Assembly (NCBI GenBank): GCA_028571685.1
Contig: CM053154.1
Span: 2,972,001-3,036,000 of the forward strand
Reading direction: 5' to 3'
Source: Heterohyrax brucei
Lineage: Eukaryota; Chordata; Mammalia; Hyracoidea; Procaviidae
Length of the DNA stretch: 64,000 nucleotides
Positions within the stretch are counted from its first letter, which is position 1. Each line of letters begins with the position of its first letter. Below, piece after piece: positions 1 to 11,235 of the stretch. A program made the translations under genes and the position numbers. The notes beneath the pieces are model-generated. The model was not told the origin of the DNA, searched no databases, and saw only the letters and a list, made by a program, of their open reading frames with translations.

Positions 1-280
1 GGGGCCTTGTTCTCACCATGCAAGGAGGAGCAGAGCAGAGGATCCCTCGGGACCCAGGCGGGGCCCAGTGCTGAGAAACCCTCCCACCTGGACCAGCACT
101 GAGCACCAGGACCTCCCTGAGAGCCCACAGGAGAGAAAGCCTTCCCCTAGAGCTGACACCCTGAATTCAGACTGGTGGCATCCTAGACTGAGAGTGAATC
201 AATTCTTGTTTGTTCAAGCTACTCACTTGTGACGTTTCTGTTACAGCGGTGCCAGATGGCCAAGACAACTATGTCAGTTT
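1..280 (+). mobile_element. MaLR-like LTR, 3' part, cut by the window edge
   Basis: The stretch reads like the 3' half of the LTR family seen more completely at 20211-20583 and 33641-34140: a CTGACACCCTGAATTCAGAC block, then AGAGTGAATCAATT and ACTTGTGACGTTTCTGTTAC, ending in GCCAAGACAAC. These are the typical closing blocks of ERVL-MaLR LTRs. The 5' half lies outside the window. No internal retroviral genes follow, so it is a solo LTR or a fragment. Confidence 0.6.
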
Positions 281-285
281 AAGTC

Positions 286-1385
286 CCAAGAATGGACTCA
301 TCTCTATACATCACAAGTCAAAAAGGCCAAACTACCACTGCCATTGAAAACAGACCCCACCTCTGCCCCTGACGATGTCTAGTGAAACAGACTAGGCCAC
401 AGAGTGAGCTGCCCCAGAGCAGCTCCTGCGAGAGTAACCAAGCCCCGTGGGCACTGACAGCAGGCAGACGTGACCGGCCCTGCTGTCCACTAGCAGGACA
501 AGGGCTCCAGCCCAGACTTGTTGGGACGCCTCGGCACCTGAACAGCCGGCAGTCCCGCCGCCAAGCACAGCACCAGAGCACGGCGTAACACCACAGCCAC
601 CGCAAACAAATCATTTCAACAGAACAATGTGCTACCCAACCCGGTAACAGGAGACACACACAACCAGAACAATTACCACGACCTTGATCAATCTCATGAC
701 TGAAAATGTTTAATCATTGATTTCCCCTGTAATCACTATCTTCTATCACTGACCACACATGCAGTTTTAATGCTCTCTTCTATTATTCAGACTGGACATT
801 TTAGGGTTCCACTCTAGGATTACATGACACATTCCACTGAAATTTTAAATTAGTGCTTAGGTTTTAAAAAACTATCTATGATGCTGACACATGTTCTACC
901 CACCTAAGGAAACACTGGAAGGACTTGTCACTAACACCAGGGCCCCTCCCGGGCATGGCCCACGAGGACAGGGAAGGATTGGGCGGGGTCCGTGCAACTG
1001 ATGCCGGCTCACACGGTTTTCCTTTGTGAATTGAATGCAACACACAGTCAAAACAAAACACACACATGTCTGTGCAAAAATAATCTGCAAATTATACCAC
1101 CTGCTCTAGAAACTAACAAGCTCATCAGAATGCCGGGCTTTCGGGGTTACAGAGCAAGCGGCATGCAGACAAATACAGTCACTAATTTTTTAAATCTGTT
1201 ATGAGTGTGCTTCCCATCATGCACAATGAACTCACAGATCCAGGGCTTTTTGGTTTTTTTTTTCTTCTTAAAAAGAAGGTTTTGGTTTTGCAGCTTTTTT
1301 TGTAATCCTACCAGGCTTCTGAATGCAGGGTATCCCTCACCTTCCCAGTAATTCATTTCCACACTTTCGTAACATTAGCCAAGGT
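286..1385. other. GLRX3 intron 2 sequence, nothing recognised
   Basis: AT-rich to mixed non-coding sequence lying downstream of GLRX3 exon 2 on the minus strand, so it belongs to intron 2. A minus-strand search by eye for the next GLRX3 exon (expected to encode the thioredoxin-domain part after SFVK) found no match. A T-rich run sits near 1254-1270. Confidence 0.5.
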
Positions 1386-1388
1386 GTC

Positions 1389-1745
1389 AGACCAAGGTGT
1401 GCCTGACCCGACGCGGGTTACCCTCAACCGCCTTGATGTACACGGAAGCTGGACAGTGGACAGTGGAGACCCAAGAAGAACTGCTACCTCTGAATTACAG
1501 TTCTGGTGAAGAATACTGCATACGCTACAGACTGCCAAGGAACAGACGAGTCTCTCTGGAAAGAAGTACGACCAGAACTCCCCAGAAGCAGGGACGGTGA
1601 GACCGTGTCTGACCTACTTTGGACACGCTGTCAGCAGGGGTCCGTCCCTGGAGAAGGATGTCATGTTTGGTAAAATGGAGGGTCAGCAAAAGAGAAGACG
1701 ACCCTCACCAGACAGACTGACACAGTGGCCACAACAATAAGCTGA
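1389..1745 (+). mobile_element. RTE-clade LINE fragment (3' ORF region)
   Basis: The order of blocks matches the other RTE copies in the window: ACCAAGGTGTGCCTGACCC, then GGAAGCTGGACA, CTACTTTGGACACGCTGTCA, GTCCCTGGAGAAGGATGTCA, and finally CACAGTGGCCACAACAATAA. This is the end of the reverse-transcriptase ORF of the RTE family. It is 5'-truncated, decayed, and lies in GLRX3 intron 2, antisense to the gene. Confidence 0.75.
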
Positions 1746-2395
1746 ATGATGACACCAGTTAAATTGTGCTCTCTCAGTGAGCCAGCCACGGTCACAACCC
1801 TCACTGCCCCAGGACCCACCCACCAGAGAGAGCGTCATGGGCGGGCACGCGGGCACCAGGGTCACAGTAAGGAGGCGGGGACAGGCTCCGGCTTCCTCTT
1901 TCTCCTGCATCCTGAACAGGTTAGAACTACTTGCCACTTTCCCGGAGGTCGGCACTGACCCCACCCAGGGAGACGACAACTCTCTAGTCCCCAGTCCCCC
2001 GCAGCCCATGCACAGCCTCTCACGCCTCACTTTCTGTGCCACCCCTAGCTTTTCAATGAAGTGAGTCTTACCAATGCGCTGACCACATGAAAATCCCATC
2101 ACCCACGGGCGCTGCGCCGTCCGCCCCGCTCTGCTCACACACCCCGCCCCCACGGGCCTCTGCTTGTCTGCTACTCCCTCCCACCCAGGAGCTGCTAGAG
2201 AAAACATGGTGAGTTTTATCCTTGTTGTACTTGAGAAATGCAATTCTCAAGCTTTTTTAAGAATAATCTGCAAAAATAAAAGACCCCAACCCCAACCCCA
2301 ACCCCAAACATGGAGCTCCAAAGCCCTTCCTCCTGTCCGGTCCAGGCCTCACCCTGGAGTCACACAGACAGCAGACACAATACCGACAGCAGTAC
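1746..2395. other. GLRX3 intron 2 next to exon 2, nothing recognised
   Basis: Mixed-composition sequence with no recognised repeat except a short CCCCAA-type run at 2283-2308, adjoining the exon 2 splice donor. Confidence 0.5.
2283..2308. repeat. short (CCCCAA)n run
   Basis: About four units of AACCCC/CCCCAA in a row. A simple repeat inside GLRX3 intron 2, about 90 bases from the splice donor of exon 2. Confidence 0.8.
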
Positions 2396-2504
2396 CTTCA
2401 CAAAGGAGACCTGAGGGTGCTCCCGGGCCAACTCTGCCATCACCGCGTTCATCTGGACGCACTGCGGGGCCCACGGGGCCCAGAAATGCACCACCAGGAG
2501 GGGC
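2396..2504 (-). CDS. GLRX3: GLRX3 coding exon 2 (thioredoxin-like domain)
   Basis: On the minus strand a TTGCAG acceptor (2505-2510) opens a 109-base exon closed by a GTACT donor (2391-2395). The first base completes the lysine codon begun in exon 1. The next 36 codons encode [36 protein letters not shown] (shown in parts), close to the human GLRX3/PICOT thioredoxin-like domain. The WAPWAPQC motif is the GLRX3 version of a thioredoxin active-site loop, lacking the first cysteine of CxxC, as is normal for this family. GLRX3 is a cytosolic/nuclear monothiol glutaredoxin that binds [2Fe-2S] clusters with glutathione and delivers iron-sulfur clusters with BOLA2. The cluster-binding Grx domains come from later exons beyond position 1. 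Seen: splice sites, phase 2 joining, sequence. Known: family function. Confidence 0.93.
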
Positions 2505-2510
2505 CTGCAA

Positions 2511-3242
2511 CCAGTAAGAGGCATTTGTAAGTGGCATTATCTTCAGAAGTAAGCAAAGTCTGACCAGGTTAAACTCTATCACCAAACTAAACATTTAAAA
2601 GACCTGTCTAAATGGCTCCATACATTTCAGAGAATATTAAACATAGACTAAAATATATAAACCACCTTGGGGATCTTTTGGATAAATTTTCAAGTTAGCA
2701 TACTCTTGAATCAAGATTTATTCCATGTGATGTGGTTCTGAATATTCAGCCCTCTCAACTGACAATCAAATAAATCAGCCGTATTTACAGAAATTCTCAG
2801 GGAGGGTGGCAAGGAAGCTTCCACACCATCAGGAGCAGCAAGGTGGTAACCAACGGTGCCCCTACGTTCTCACGGCTGGCGTCGGCGCTCACCAGCACAG
2901 AGGGTGCTGGGACGAGGGGGCGGGACGCGGCCGCAGGAGGGGCAGCACATGTTCAAAATGACGGTCCAGCAGAAAACAAGGGAAAAATGAAACTGCTTTT
3001 CCAAAGACATCCTTTTATACTATTTTTAATACACACTATGCTTCAAAATACTTTCTAAAAATGGAGAGCAAGCACAGACAAAACAGCAGACTCATAAACA
3101 GCTTATTAAATTCTCAGGAGTCTCACGGTACTGCATTTAACTATTATCACATAAAATTCTCTTGATAAAGATATCATTATTCTCATGTCCAACTGAAATA
3201 TCTTAAGCTCAAATACAACCTCCTCCCCCCCAAAACAGGAAT
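2511..3242. other. GLRX3 intron 1, nothing recognised
   Basis: AT-rich stretch with a CpG-containing patch at about 2870-2945 (GTCGGCGCTC, GCGGCCGC). No exon or clear repeat was recognised. Confidence 0.5.
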
Positions 3243-3310
3243 AACACATGTAAATGTCTGTGTACATGTATACGTGTGCACCTCTGTATGTGTATGCGTA
3301 CACATGTATA
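3243..3310. repeat. TG/TA-rich simple repeat
   Basis: Alternating purine-pyrimidine run of TGTA, TGTG and TATACGTG units. A decayed (TG)n/(TA)n microsatellite abutting the next SINE. Confidence 0.65.
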
Positions 3311-3448
3311 ACCGTCGACTTCCACCCACAGCGACCCTACAGGCCACAGCAGAACTGTCCCACAGGGTTTTCAAGGAGTGCCTGCCTGCTGGGTCTGAAG
3401 TGCGGACCTCGCGGTTAGCAGCCACAGCAGTCACCAGGGTTTCCACGT
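3309..3448 (-). mobile_element. AfroSINE-type tRNA-derived SINE
   Basis: Family description, applying to later copies too. In sense the SINE starts with a tRNA-like head (CCCTGGTGGCGCAGTGGTTA, box B near GGTTCGAATCC). It then has CTCCTTGGAAACCCTATGGG and CAGTTCTACTCTGTCCTATA, and ends GAGTCGGAATCGACTCGACG plus a G/T-rich tail. This copy is in reverse: ACCGTCGACTTCC at the left, TAGCAGCCACAG and CACCAGGGTTTCC at the right. The family is diagnostic of Afrotheria. Confidence 0.85.
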
Positions 3449-3539
3449 GTGGACACATACACATGCATATTGATTACATGAGACAAGAACCAAGGCCATC
3501 CCACCTGTGAGCAAAGAAAGGAACCACCACCAAAAAAAC

Positions 3540-3692
3540 CACCAAACCCACTGCCATCCAGTCAATTCCAACCCACGATGACACCACAGGTCAGAGAAGA
3601 ATGGCTCCACTGAGCGTCCAAGGAGCAGCTGGTGGACCCCAACTGGCCATCTGCAGTGTGGCAGGCACGGTTAACCACCACGCCACAGGGTC
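3540..3692 (-). mobile_element. AfroSINE-type SINE
   Basis: Reverse copy, CCACTGCCATCCAGTCAATT at the left to ACCACCACGCCACAGGG at the right. The middle is diverged. Confidence 0.8.
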
Positions 3693-4071
3693 TACAAACG
3701 CAGAGCTGGGCAGAATACCACGGGGGAGTGGCAAGTGCCTGCAGCCAGGTGTCAAGAACGTGAAACCCAAGGGAGCCGTTAGCAGGACCTAAGCGGTGGA
3801 ATGGCAGGATCCGGTGACAGAAAGTCTGAGTCCCAAGTGTGTCTGGCAGCGAGCAGTGACACTGGCCAGATATGCAGAGCCTGCCCATCTGAGAAGAAAG
3901 GACGTTTAGTCCAGTGCCTGTTAGCGTGACAGTCCGGAGCTCAGGAGAGGAGGCTGCACCTGGTCCACAGACAGAGGGATCTACGACAAATCAACAGTGC
4001 TGAGACCAGGGGTGGTCAAAGGGATCCGATGTCATACAAATGAAGTTCATCAGCATCGAGGCAGGACAAAA
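3693..4071. other. intron sequence, nothing recognised
   Basis: Between two SINEs in GLRX3 intron 1. No exon, simple repeat or recognisable element. Confidence 0.5.
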
Positions 4072-4228
4072 CCCAAAAGCCCACTGCCGTCAAACTGACT
4101 CTGACTCAGGGACCTACAGGAGAGGAGACAACTGCCCCATAGTTTCCAAGGAGCACCTGGTGGATTTGAACTGCCAACCTTCTGGTCAGCCCTGTAACTT
4201 GTAACCACTAGGCTGTCAGGATTTCCTG
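4072..4228 (-). mobile_element. AfroSINE-type SINE
   Basis: Reverse copy: CCCACTGCCGTCAAACTGAC, then ACTGCCCCATAGTTTCCAAG and GGTGGATTTGAACTGCCAAC, ending GTCAGGATTTCC. Confidence 0.88.
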
Positions 4229-4324
4229 AGTTAGGACAAAGAACGACAAAAAACACCCACGGAGTAGAGGAGAGAGGGGTGAAACAGGACAGGAAAGTCA
4301 AGCAGAAGAGTGCGAAAGACAGCT

Positions 4325-5712
4325 GCAACCTCAAAAAACTAGAACTAGAAATAAATACCACATGATCCAACAATTCCAGCCCTAGAAACATATGCTAGAC
4401 AAAACCACCCCCCAAACAGACATGTGCACACTAGACAAGAACCATCCCATGCAGAGACACACGCACACCCCGGCTCACTGCAGTATCATACACAGCTGCG
4501 AAGAGATGGAAAGAATCTATGTGTCCACCAACAGATGAATGAATTAAATTACGGTGCACACACACAAGGATAAAGAACAACGATGAACTTGTGAAACATC
4601 TCACAAGACGGATAAATCTGGAGGGCATTACGCTGAATGAAGTACATCAATCTCAGTGAACAAATAATGCCCAAGACCACTATTTCAGAAACTCAAGGAA
4701 AGGTTCACACAGAGGGAGAGATCTTGGATGGTCACGAGGGAAGGGGGCAGCGCGGAGGGTACGTCACGAGTACACCACCAACCAGAGGGGAGGTGGGTGC
4801 CGATGCTGGCAACTGACAACACACAGTGTAAGACATGGGAAGTCAGTACAACCTGACAAGGTCAAGTCACCGATGCTTCTCAGACACCTGCCAAGGCCTT
4901 CAGGGACTGAGTGACTGGGGCTGAGGGCTGGGAACCACAGCTCAGGGAGATGTCTAGGTCAGCTAGCCCCACAGTTCATGAAGAAAACGCTCTCCATCCT
5001 ACTGCAGTAAGTAGCATCCGGAGTCTTCGAAGCTTGGGAGCAGCCACCTGAGCTACACTTCCCAACCCTATCCCACCTGAAGCCAGGGAGCATGAAGATC
5101 CCCAGACATACAGACAGACATCAGCCCGAAGGACTGCAAGACCACGTGAGCCACCGCCACCAGCAGCAGCAGCCCAGACCTAGACGGTGCCCGGCTACCA
5201 CCACCAGCTGCTCTGACAGGCATCGCAACAAGGGTCCCAAACAGAGCAGAAAAAAATGAAGACAACTCAAATTCATGTAAAATAACCAGACTTACTGGTC
5301 TGGCAGTGACTGGAGAAACCTCCGAGACAATGACCCCTGGACACCCTACCAACTCAGAACTGAAGCCACCCCAACGCCCACCTTTCAGCCACAGATCAGG
5401 CGGGTCCAGAAAACGACGACACATAGGAGGTACACGTTTCTGAGTTGGTCAAGTATGCGGACCCAATGGGGAACGGCTGCCACAGAGAGCAGAGGAGAAG
5501 GGAGCTAGGGACAAGAAAACTGGACGGCTGGACACAGGGAACCCAGCGTGGACAGGCGGGAAGTGCTGTCACATGGTGGAGATGGTAACCAATGTCGCAA
5601 AACAACCTGCTGTGATGTGGCAGAGATGGTACCCAACGTCACAATCTGTGTTAAATTTCCGAATAAGAAACTAACTTGTGCTGTAAACTTTCACCTAAAA
5701 ATTAAAACCAAA
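4325..5712 (+). mobile_element. L1 LINE 3' end: ORF2 tail and long 3' UTR
   Basis: The first part is the C-terminal ORF2 region typical of old mammalian L1: ACATGATCCAACAATTCCAG, GTCCACCAACAGATGAATGA, GAAACATCTCACAAGACGG. It passes into a long 3' UTR with AGTCTTCGAAGCTTGGGAG and ACGGTGCCCGGCTACCA, and ends TGTAAACTTTCACCTAAAAA. The same 3' UTR blocks recur at 39196-39870 and, in a younger version, at 57540-58160. It is 5'-truncated and carries no intact ORF. Antisense to GLRX3 in intron 1. Confidence 0.75.
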
Positions 5713-7424
5713 AGGAAGAGTGGCATCCCCCAGGAAGCAAAGAAGGTCAGCAGGCATCCAGACCGCAAGCACCGTCTCCTTGGCGTGGTGATCGGTGATC
5801 TCAGTGGACAGTCTCAGCGGAAGAACAGCACAGGTCAGACCAGAGGGCATCAGGGACAGAGCTGACGGCCAGGAAGGCGACGGTGCGGGACCTGCTGTGA
5901 ACAGAGCGCCAGCCAGAGGGCGTGACCAGAGCACAGGAAGGCCTTTTATCCACATGTGATGAGACCTGCAGTGTGTTCACTCGTGCGACAGAGGCTGAGA
6001 CAGGACAGACAGACAGATCCAAGGTCTCTAGGGAGGCGGAACGAGGAGGCCTGGAGCACAGCCGTCCCCATGTTGCAGAGGGGCACTTTGCTGCTGACAG
6101 TCAGGGGTCAGGAGGGACACAGGAAGCCTGGGGGTACAGATAAACATGTGGGTGCTGAGGGCCAATAGGTGACGTGAAGTCCCTGTTCTCACAGACTAGA
6201 AGCAAGACTCACTGCTGGGACAAAGGAAAATGGAGGGCACGGTCCCCAGCAGAAGAGTGACAGCGGGGGTGCTGTCCGGGGGCAGAGAAGGGGAGGCTCC
6301 GTGAGAAGCCCATTTGGTAGGCAACAATACACCATAAGGCCCCTCCTCCCCCTCCAATGGCACATGACAGGCACCTGTGTCAGCAGCCTCTGGTCTATGG
6401 CAGAGGCCACGGGGTCTCTCAAACCTGCCTCCTCCTCCTCCTCCTCCACCCACAGTCACACTGCATTTCCCAGGCGTCCCTGCAGTGGTCTGTGGCCCTG
6501 CCACACGGGCCAAACTCATCCACGCTACATCTGGGCCTCGCCCCTTAATCTCCTCCTGGGGATCCTGTCTCATCTCCCAGCGACGCAGAACCCAGTGGAA
6601 ACTCCAAGGCCACAAAGGGACTGAAGGGGGAACCACAGGTTCACAAAGACTTGTGTAAGGTGCTCCTAGCAGCCTGGGGTGCCACGGTCACTTTCATGTG
6701 GCCTTCCTAGCCAGTCTTGGAACTCCAGGGGACAGGGTGACACCACAGATCTGGTGATTTAGATCCACCAAAGGGACTGACTGATTCTGCCATCTCCCTG
6801 GGACTGAAATGAGTAAACCCAGAGGAGGAAGAGAAGAACCCCACCAGGGAAGAACAGCCAGGAACAGAGACCGCGTCCTCACGACTCAGAATCCCCGCAC
6901 TACAAGGCTCTTGGTAGCAGGTGACAGAGGGAAAGACACAGACAGACAGAGAGACGGGGAGAGGTGGGACCCTGAGGAGGGTGAGAAGCGGTGGTAGCAG
7001 AGACCCCGCGGGAGACAGCACCGTGGGCTTGTGGGCCCACAGCACCAGGGAGCCGAGCGCCCGTCAGCAGACTGAGGGCCAAGGCGAGACGCGCCTGTGA
7101 GCACGGCTGGGAAGGGGCTGTGCTGATGGAAGAGCCGTGTCCTGACTGCTCCAGAGCCAGAAGTGCCACTGTCACTCTCCTGATAAACCTCACGATCATG
7201 AGCACGGTCTGAGTCCTGTCTGACCACTGCAGAGAACTACCAAGCCCAGCAGAGTGCTGTGGGAGGGTGTCAGAGTTGGTGAAAAGGGTGGCGACAGGTG
7301 GCTTGTTTGTCTTGGTGGTCCTCTCCCTTGGGTGAGTCACCCTTGGGCTGTGATCTGGAGAACCCTTGCCCCGACTGAAGTCAGAGGGGGTCAGACAGTG
7401 CCCCAAGGCTGCTTGCACACAGCC
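5713..7424. other. GLRX3 intron 1, nothing recognised
   Basis: About 1.7 kb of mixed, moderately GC-rich sequence. A short CTC/CTT run sits at 6423-6451. Open frames occur on both strands but have no recognised domain, splice context or homology, and are treated as chance. Confidence 0.5.
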
Positions 7425-7690
7425 GTACTCACAGTAGCCAGCAAGGGAACAACCCACAGCCCACAGACTGGAGATGTATGTTCATACAATGGGGACTGAC
7501 ATCATTAAAAAGGAACCACCTACAGAGACAGGGAGCAACACGGAGGAATCCCAGAAACAACCTGAGCCTCAAGAGAGGCCAGACAGAAAGGACAGGACCT
7601 CTGATTCCATCTACAGCAAGTTCCAGAACAGGCAAAGCAACCTACCGTGACAGAGAGCAGTGACTGCAGATTACACAAGTGAGGGCTAAG
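7425..7690 (+). mobile_element. old L1 ORF2 3' end fragment
   Basis: Matches the order seen near the end of old mammalian L1 ORF2: CAGTAGCCAGCAAGGGAACA, GTATGTTCATACAATGGGGA, GCCAGACAGAAAGGAC, CTGATTCCATCTACAG, and GTGACAGAGAGCAGTGACTG. Strongly diverged, and only the last ~260 bases remain. Confidence 0.6.
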
Positions 7691-7734
7691 GAACGTCCTG
7701 GGGTTCCACGCTCTTGTTCTGCGTGACACCCGCG

Positions 7735-8260
7735 TAAACGCATGCTGGCGGCTGCAGTTACGTGAGGGGCCTCCGTCAGCGCCAACTGACAGCAACCCTG
7801 TGTACGACAGAACAAGACCCAGCCTGGCCCGGCACTGTCCTCACACCGGCCGCCAGGCCTGAGCTCGCCGCGGCAGCTGCCGTCAGTCCACCTCGTCAGG
7901 GTCTCCCTCTCGTCCGCCGACCCTCTGCCAAGCATGCTGTCCCTCTCCAGGGACTGGTCCCTCCTGACGACACGTCCAGGGCACACGAGATGAAGCCTCA
8001 GCGGGCTCGCTCCCACGGGGCCTTCTGGCAGACTCCTTCCAGGCGGTTTTGTTCGTTCTTCTGGCGATCCACGGTGTGCCCACCAACCTCCACCAACACT
8101 AACTCAGAGCTTGCTGGGTCCTCCGTATTCCCTGCCCAGCTTTCCCGGGCACATGAGGTGACTGAGTAGACCATGGTTTGGGTCAGGCACACCACTGTCC
8201 TCAAAGAGCTATCTTTGCTTTTGAACACTTCCAAGAGGGGCCTGCGACAGCGCTGCCCGA
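7735..8260 (-). mobile_element. RTE-clade LINE fragment
   Basis: Reverse strand of the RTE 3' ORF: GTCAGCGCCAACTGACAGCA at the 3' end, then CATGCTGTCCCTCTCCAGGG, GACTGGTCCCTCCTGACGAC, CATGGTTTGGGTCAGGCACA and CTTTGCTTTTGAACACTT. The region is unusually GC-rich for an RTE copy. Sense with respect to GLRX3. Confidence 0.78.
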
Positions 8261-8610
8261 GGCGGCACGTTAGCTCACGTGTGGACCGGCTTCCCCAAGT
8301 GCCGACTGCGGCCCGAGTGCCGTGGGACCCCTGTCAAGCTCAGCGTTGTCTCCATCTAGCACGGAGTTGCTTACTGCTCCAGTGGTGAGAAGTCTTCCAT
8401 CTTCACCAGGACGTGTTTCAAGTCCCCCTCACCTTCAGGAAGAAGGGACGTGTCACCTGGGCACCCCCGGTTGCTAGGAGCCCCCTCCAGTCCTGAGGCT
8501 GCCACCCCTCCCCCGTGCAGCCTTCCGGGACTGTTTACGCGTCACACAGTGCACACCACTGTCAGAGCTCACCTCGCTGAACACTCAACACGGTCACCAA
8601 GTTGGCAAGA
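8261..8610. other. intron sequence, nothing recognised
   Basis: Between an RTE piece and a SINE in GLRX3 intron 1. No supportable feature. Confidence 0.5.
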
Positions 8611-8611
8611 A

Positions 8612-8767
8612 CGAAAACCAGTGCCGTCGAGTCAACTCCGACTCACAGTGACCCTGCAGGTCAGAGGAGAACTGCCCCATATGGTTTCCAAGGAGCGCCC
8701 GGCGGATCGTGACTGCTGACCTCACGGTAAGCAGATGTGGCCCTTAACCACTGCGCCACCAGGGTGT
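8612..8767 (-). mobile_element. AfroSINE-type SINE
   Basis: Well-preserved reverse copy: AGTGCCGTCGAGTCAACTCC, GAACTGCCCCATATGGTTTC, ending TAACCACTGCGCCACCAGGG. Confidence 0.92.
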
Positions 8768-9193
8768 CTAAATCCTAATGCTAAGTTAAGTGACCAACAG
8801 GATAAGGTAAGACATGCATTTTCACACCCTGCTTGTGGGAATTAAACTTGGGACAGTCGCAAAACATCTTACAGACTTCAAGTTTCCATCCTGGTGAAGG
8901 GACTAAAGAGACAAAGATTATGTTTATGGGTATTTTCCATGGTCTACAACAGTACCCCGTCCTTCAACGCACAGAGCAGTGTTTGAGGCAAATATTCAAG
9001 GAAAGACTACGTTTAAACCCTGGCCAACATAATTTTAGACAGTAATTTTGTCAGTATTTCACAATAATTTTGTCAGTAAAATCACCAGTGCTCAATAGTT
9101 ATTTCTCTGTCATTAGAGGTGTTCTGATCCTAAAATCATCTATCTACAGACAACACAGGAGCCCTAAAACCATGTGTCTACAGAGAACACAGG
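8768..9193. other. intron sequence, nothing recognised
   Basis: AT-rich sequence with a short internal duplication of TAATTTTGTCAGTA near 9043-9080. No exon or repeat family identified. Confidence 0.5.
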
Positions 9194-9385
9194 AGCCCCG
9201 GTGGCCGGGGGTTAAGCACTGTGCTGCCAACAGAAAGGTCAGCATGTCCCACCCACGAGCAGCTACGAGAGGGGGGAAAAACCTTGCGATCTGCTCCAGT
9301 AACGACAAGAGCCTGGCACACCTACGGGGCAGTTCTGCTCTGTCACACGGGGTAACTGTGAGTCATCCCTGACTCAGCAGCACAC
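9194..9385 (+). mobile_element. AfroSINE-type SINE, longer subtype
   Basis: Forward copy starting GCCCCGGTGGCCGGGGGTTA. It has an extra middle block (AAAAACCTTGCGATCTGCTC) that the short copies lack, and ends TAACTGTGAGTCATCCCTGA. The longer subtype also appears at 26655, 35240, 42325 and 46695. Confidence 0.8.
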
Positions 9386-9387
9386 AA

Positions 9388-10012
9388 AAGACAACACAAG
9401 CTCAAAGACCACAGCCTTCAGTGTGAGTTACACCTCCACATAAAACAAAAATCCTCACAACTGGACCAAAAAGCAACATTATGATAAATGGTGAAAAGAC
9501 CAAAGCTGTCAAGTGATCTCATTTTACTTGGCTCCACAATCAACATCCGTGGAAGCAGCAGCCAGGAAATCAAAAGATGTACTGTACTGGACAAACGTGC
9601 TGCAAAAGACACCTGTCCAGTGCTGAAAAGCAAAACTGTCACCTTGACGACTACAATGCACCTAACTCAAGGCACGGTGTTTCCATTCACCTCACAGCAC
9701 AGAAAGCCAGACTGGGTGGATGAAGGAAGGAGGAGGACTGACACCTCTGAACTGCGGTGCTGGCAAAGAACAGCGAATGTGCCATGGAATGCCAAAAGGA
9801 CAAGAAGAAGGAGAACCAGAGTGTTCCTTAGAAAATCTCAGGAAAGCCAGGAAGACCTTCCACAAGATGGACTGATCCAGTGGCTGCAACAGTGGGCTCA
9901 AGCCTAACGACACGAGGATGGCACAGGACTCCGCAGTTGTACCCGGGTCGCTCTGGGTCGGAACCAGTGGGATGGCACCTGTCAACATCCACCACCACGG
10001 GTTACGTACCAG
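9388..10012 (+). mobile_element. RTE-clade LINE fragment reaching the 3' end
   Basis: Contains AAATCCTCACAACTGGACCA, TCATTTTACTTGGCTCCACA, CAGGAAATCAAAAGATG, ATGGACTGATCCAGTGGCTG and the 3' tail GGGTCGCTCTGGGTCGGAAC plus GATGGCACCTGTCAACA. An internal segment between the TTCCTTAGAAAATCTCAGG block and the tail is missing, so this copy has a deletion. Decayed ORF. Confidence 0.82.
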
Positions 10013-10129
10013 CACAGGTTAAACTCCTTCAGGTCTCTTACAAGTGGGCCCAAGGTCTTCATCATTCTGTAAATGGGCATTAGCACTGGAGAAGGGATGA
10101 TTTGGAGAAGATTTTGAAATGATTACATT

Positions 10130-10295
10130 AACACACCAAACCAAATCCACTGCCTTCAGGTTATCTCCGACTCACAGCAACCTCATACAGGACAGCACAG
10201 AACTGCCCACAGGGTTCCCAAAAGGTGGCCAGTGGACTGAAACGCCAGCCTTTTGGTTAGCAGCCACAGCTCTTAAGCCCTGCACCACCAGGGCT
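10130..10295 (-). mobile_element. AfroSINE-type SINE
   Basis: Reverse copy: CAAATCCACTGCCTTCAGGT, GAACTGCCCACAGGGTTCCC, ending CCTGCACCACCAGGGCT. Confidence 0.85.
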
Positions 10296-11049
10296 AATAT
10301 TTAATATTCTTAAATGTTCTCATTTTCACAACAGGCAGAGCCTGCTCCTTTCCCCAGGTGCCGAACTCCTTGCCTCAGGTGCCCATTTACACCAATTACT
10401 AAGGAAAGATGCATGGGTTTGGGGGTCATTTCAAGTACTGACCAGTAGTGAGAATACATTTAAGGGGTACTCACATTCAAACAGTTACCCCTTGTAGTCT
10501 TTTAAGGACTGTTTAAAACAGGAAACATGAAAACCAAAACCAAGTCTTTCAGTTGATGGCAAATTCAAAATGTTTATTGAGGGCAGGTCCACACAGTTGA
10601 TGGTAAATTCAAAACGTTTATTGAGGGCAGGTCCACACAAGCTGCCTGTCTTTCAAGAGGTCAGCTGTCCGGTTCGTGGTAGACAGGCTGCCTTAAGATC
10701 TAGCTGTGTGGGAAAGCATAGTGTGACTCAGAACTCGGCCTTCATCAGGGAGGGAACCTCATTTTCCCTCATTTAACAATCGCCCAGGTAAGCTGAAAGG
10801 CCAAAAGAGCTGTTTTAGTTAGCACTTGACCTTCATCGTCTTCAAAAAACATACAACCTGAAGAAGGTACCTGTCGCGTCTCCCCACTGTCAGCAGAAGC
10901 AACACCTCGGTCTGTCCCATCTGCACTCTCCATGAAAAACACACAAAGTACCACCCACTTCTAATTCAAATTCACTGACAGGCTTTTATTGGCTTTGGAT
11001 CAATGAGCATCTGTGGCCTGTGAACACCACTCTGGCACTCTGATCCACA
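10296..11049. other. GLRX3 intron 1, mostly unrecognised
   Basis: Apart from the tandem duplication at 10552-10639, no repeat or exon is recognised. Minus-strand AATAAA signals occur three times (near 10575, 10619 and 10985), which could be 3' ends of a transcript or chance. Confidence 0.45.
10552..10639. repeat. 44-bp tandem duplication
   Basis: Two adjacent copies of a 44-base unit starting GTTGATGG at 10552 and 10596, with only two differences visible. Each contains TTTATTGAGGGCAGGTCC, so the reverse strand has CAATAAA in each copy. Recent local duplication in GLRX3 intron 1. Confidence 0.9.
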
Positions 11050-11235
11050 CTCCAAGCAGAACCGTCTCTGAGCACCTTCAGTGTGCTGGCCGCTGCAGGA
11101 GGCCTCTGCCGTCACCTCGTCCAGTCCCACACTGACCCAAGCAGGTAGGGACGTCTTAACCCATTCTACCACTCAGGAAACTGAGGTGTGGTTAGGAAAC
11201 TGACCAGCACTCCCATGCCTGCTAACTGGCCACAT
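11050..11235 (+). mobile_element. MIR SINE
   Basis: Shows the MIR core order: CTCTGAGCACC region, then AAGCAGGTAGGGACGTCTTA, CACTCAGGAAACTGAGGTG and a diverged end near CCTGCTAACTGGCC. Ancient mammalian tRNA-derived SINE, in GLRX3 intron 1. Confidence 0.7.

Noticed and set aside
1..2390. Search for GLRX3 exon 3 on the minus strand
   Set aside because: No match to the expected continuation of the thioredoxin domain, so exon 3 is placed beyond the left edge.
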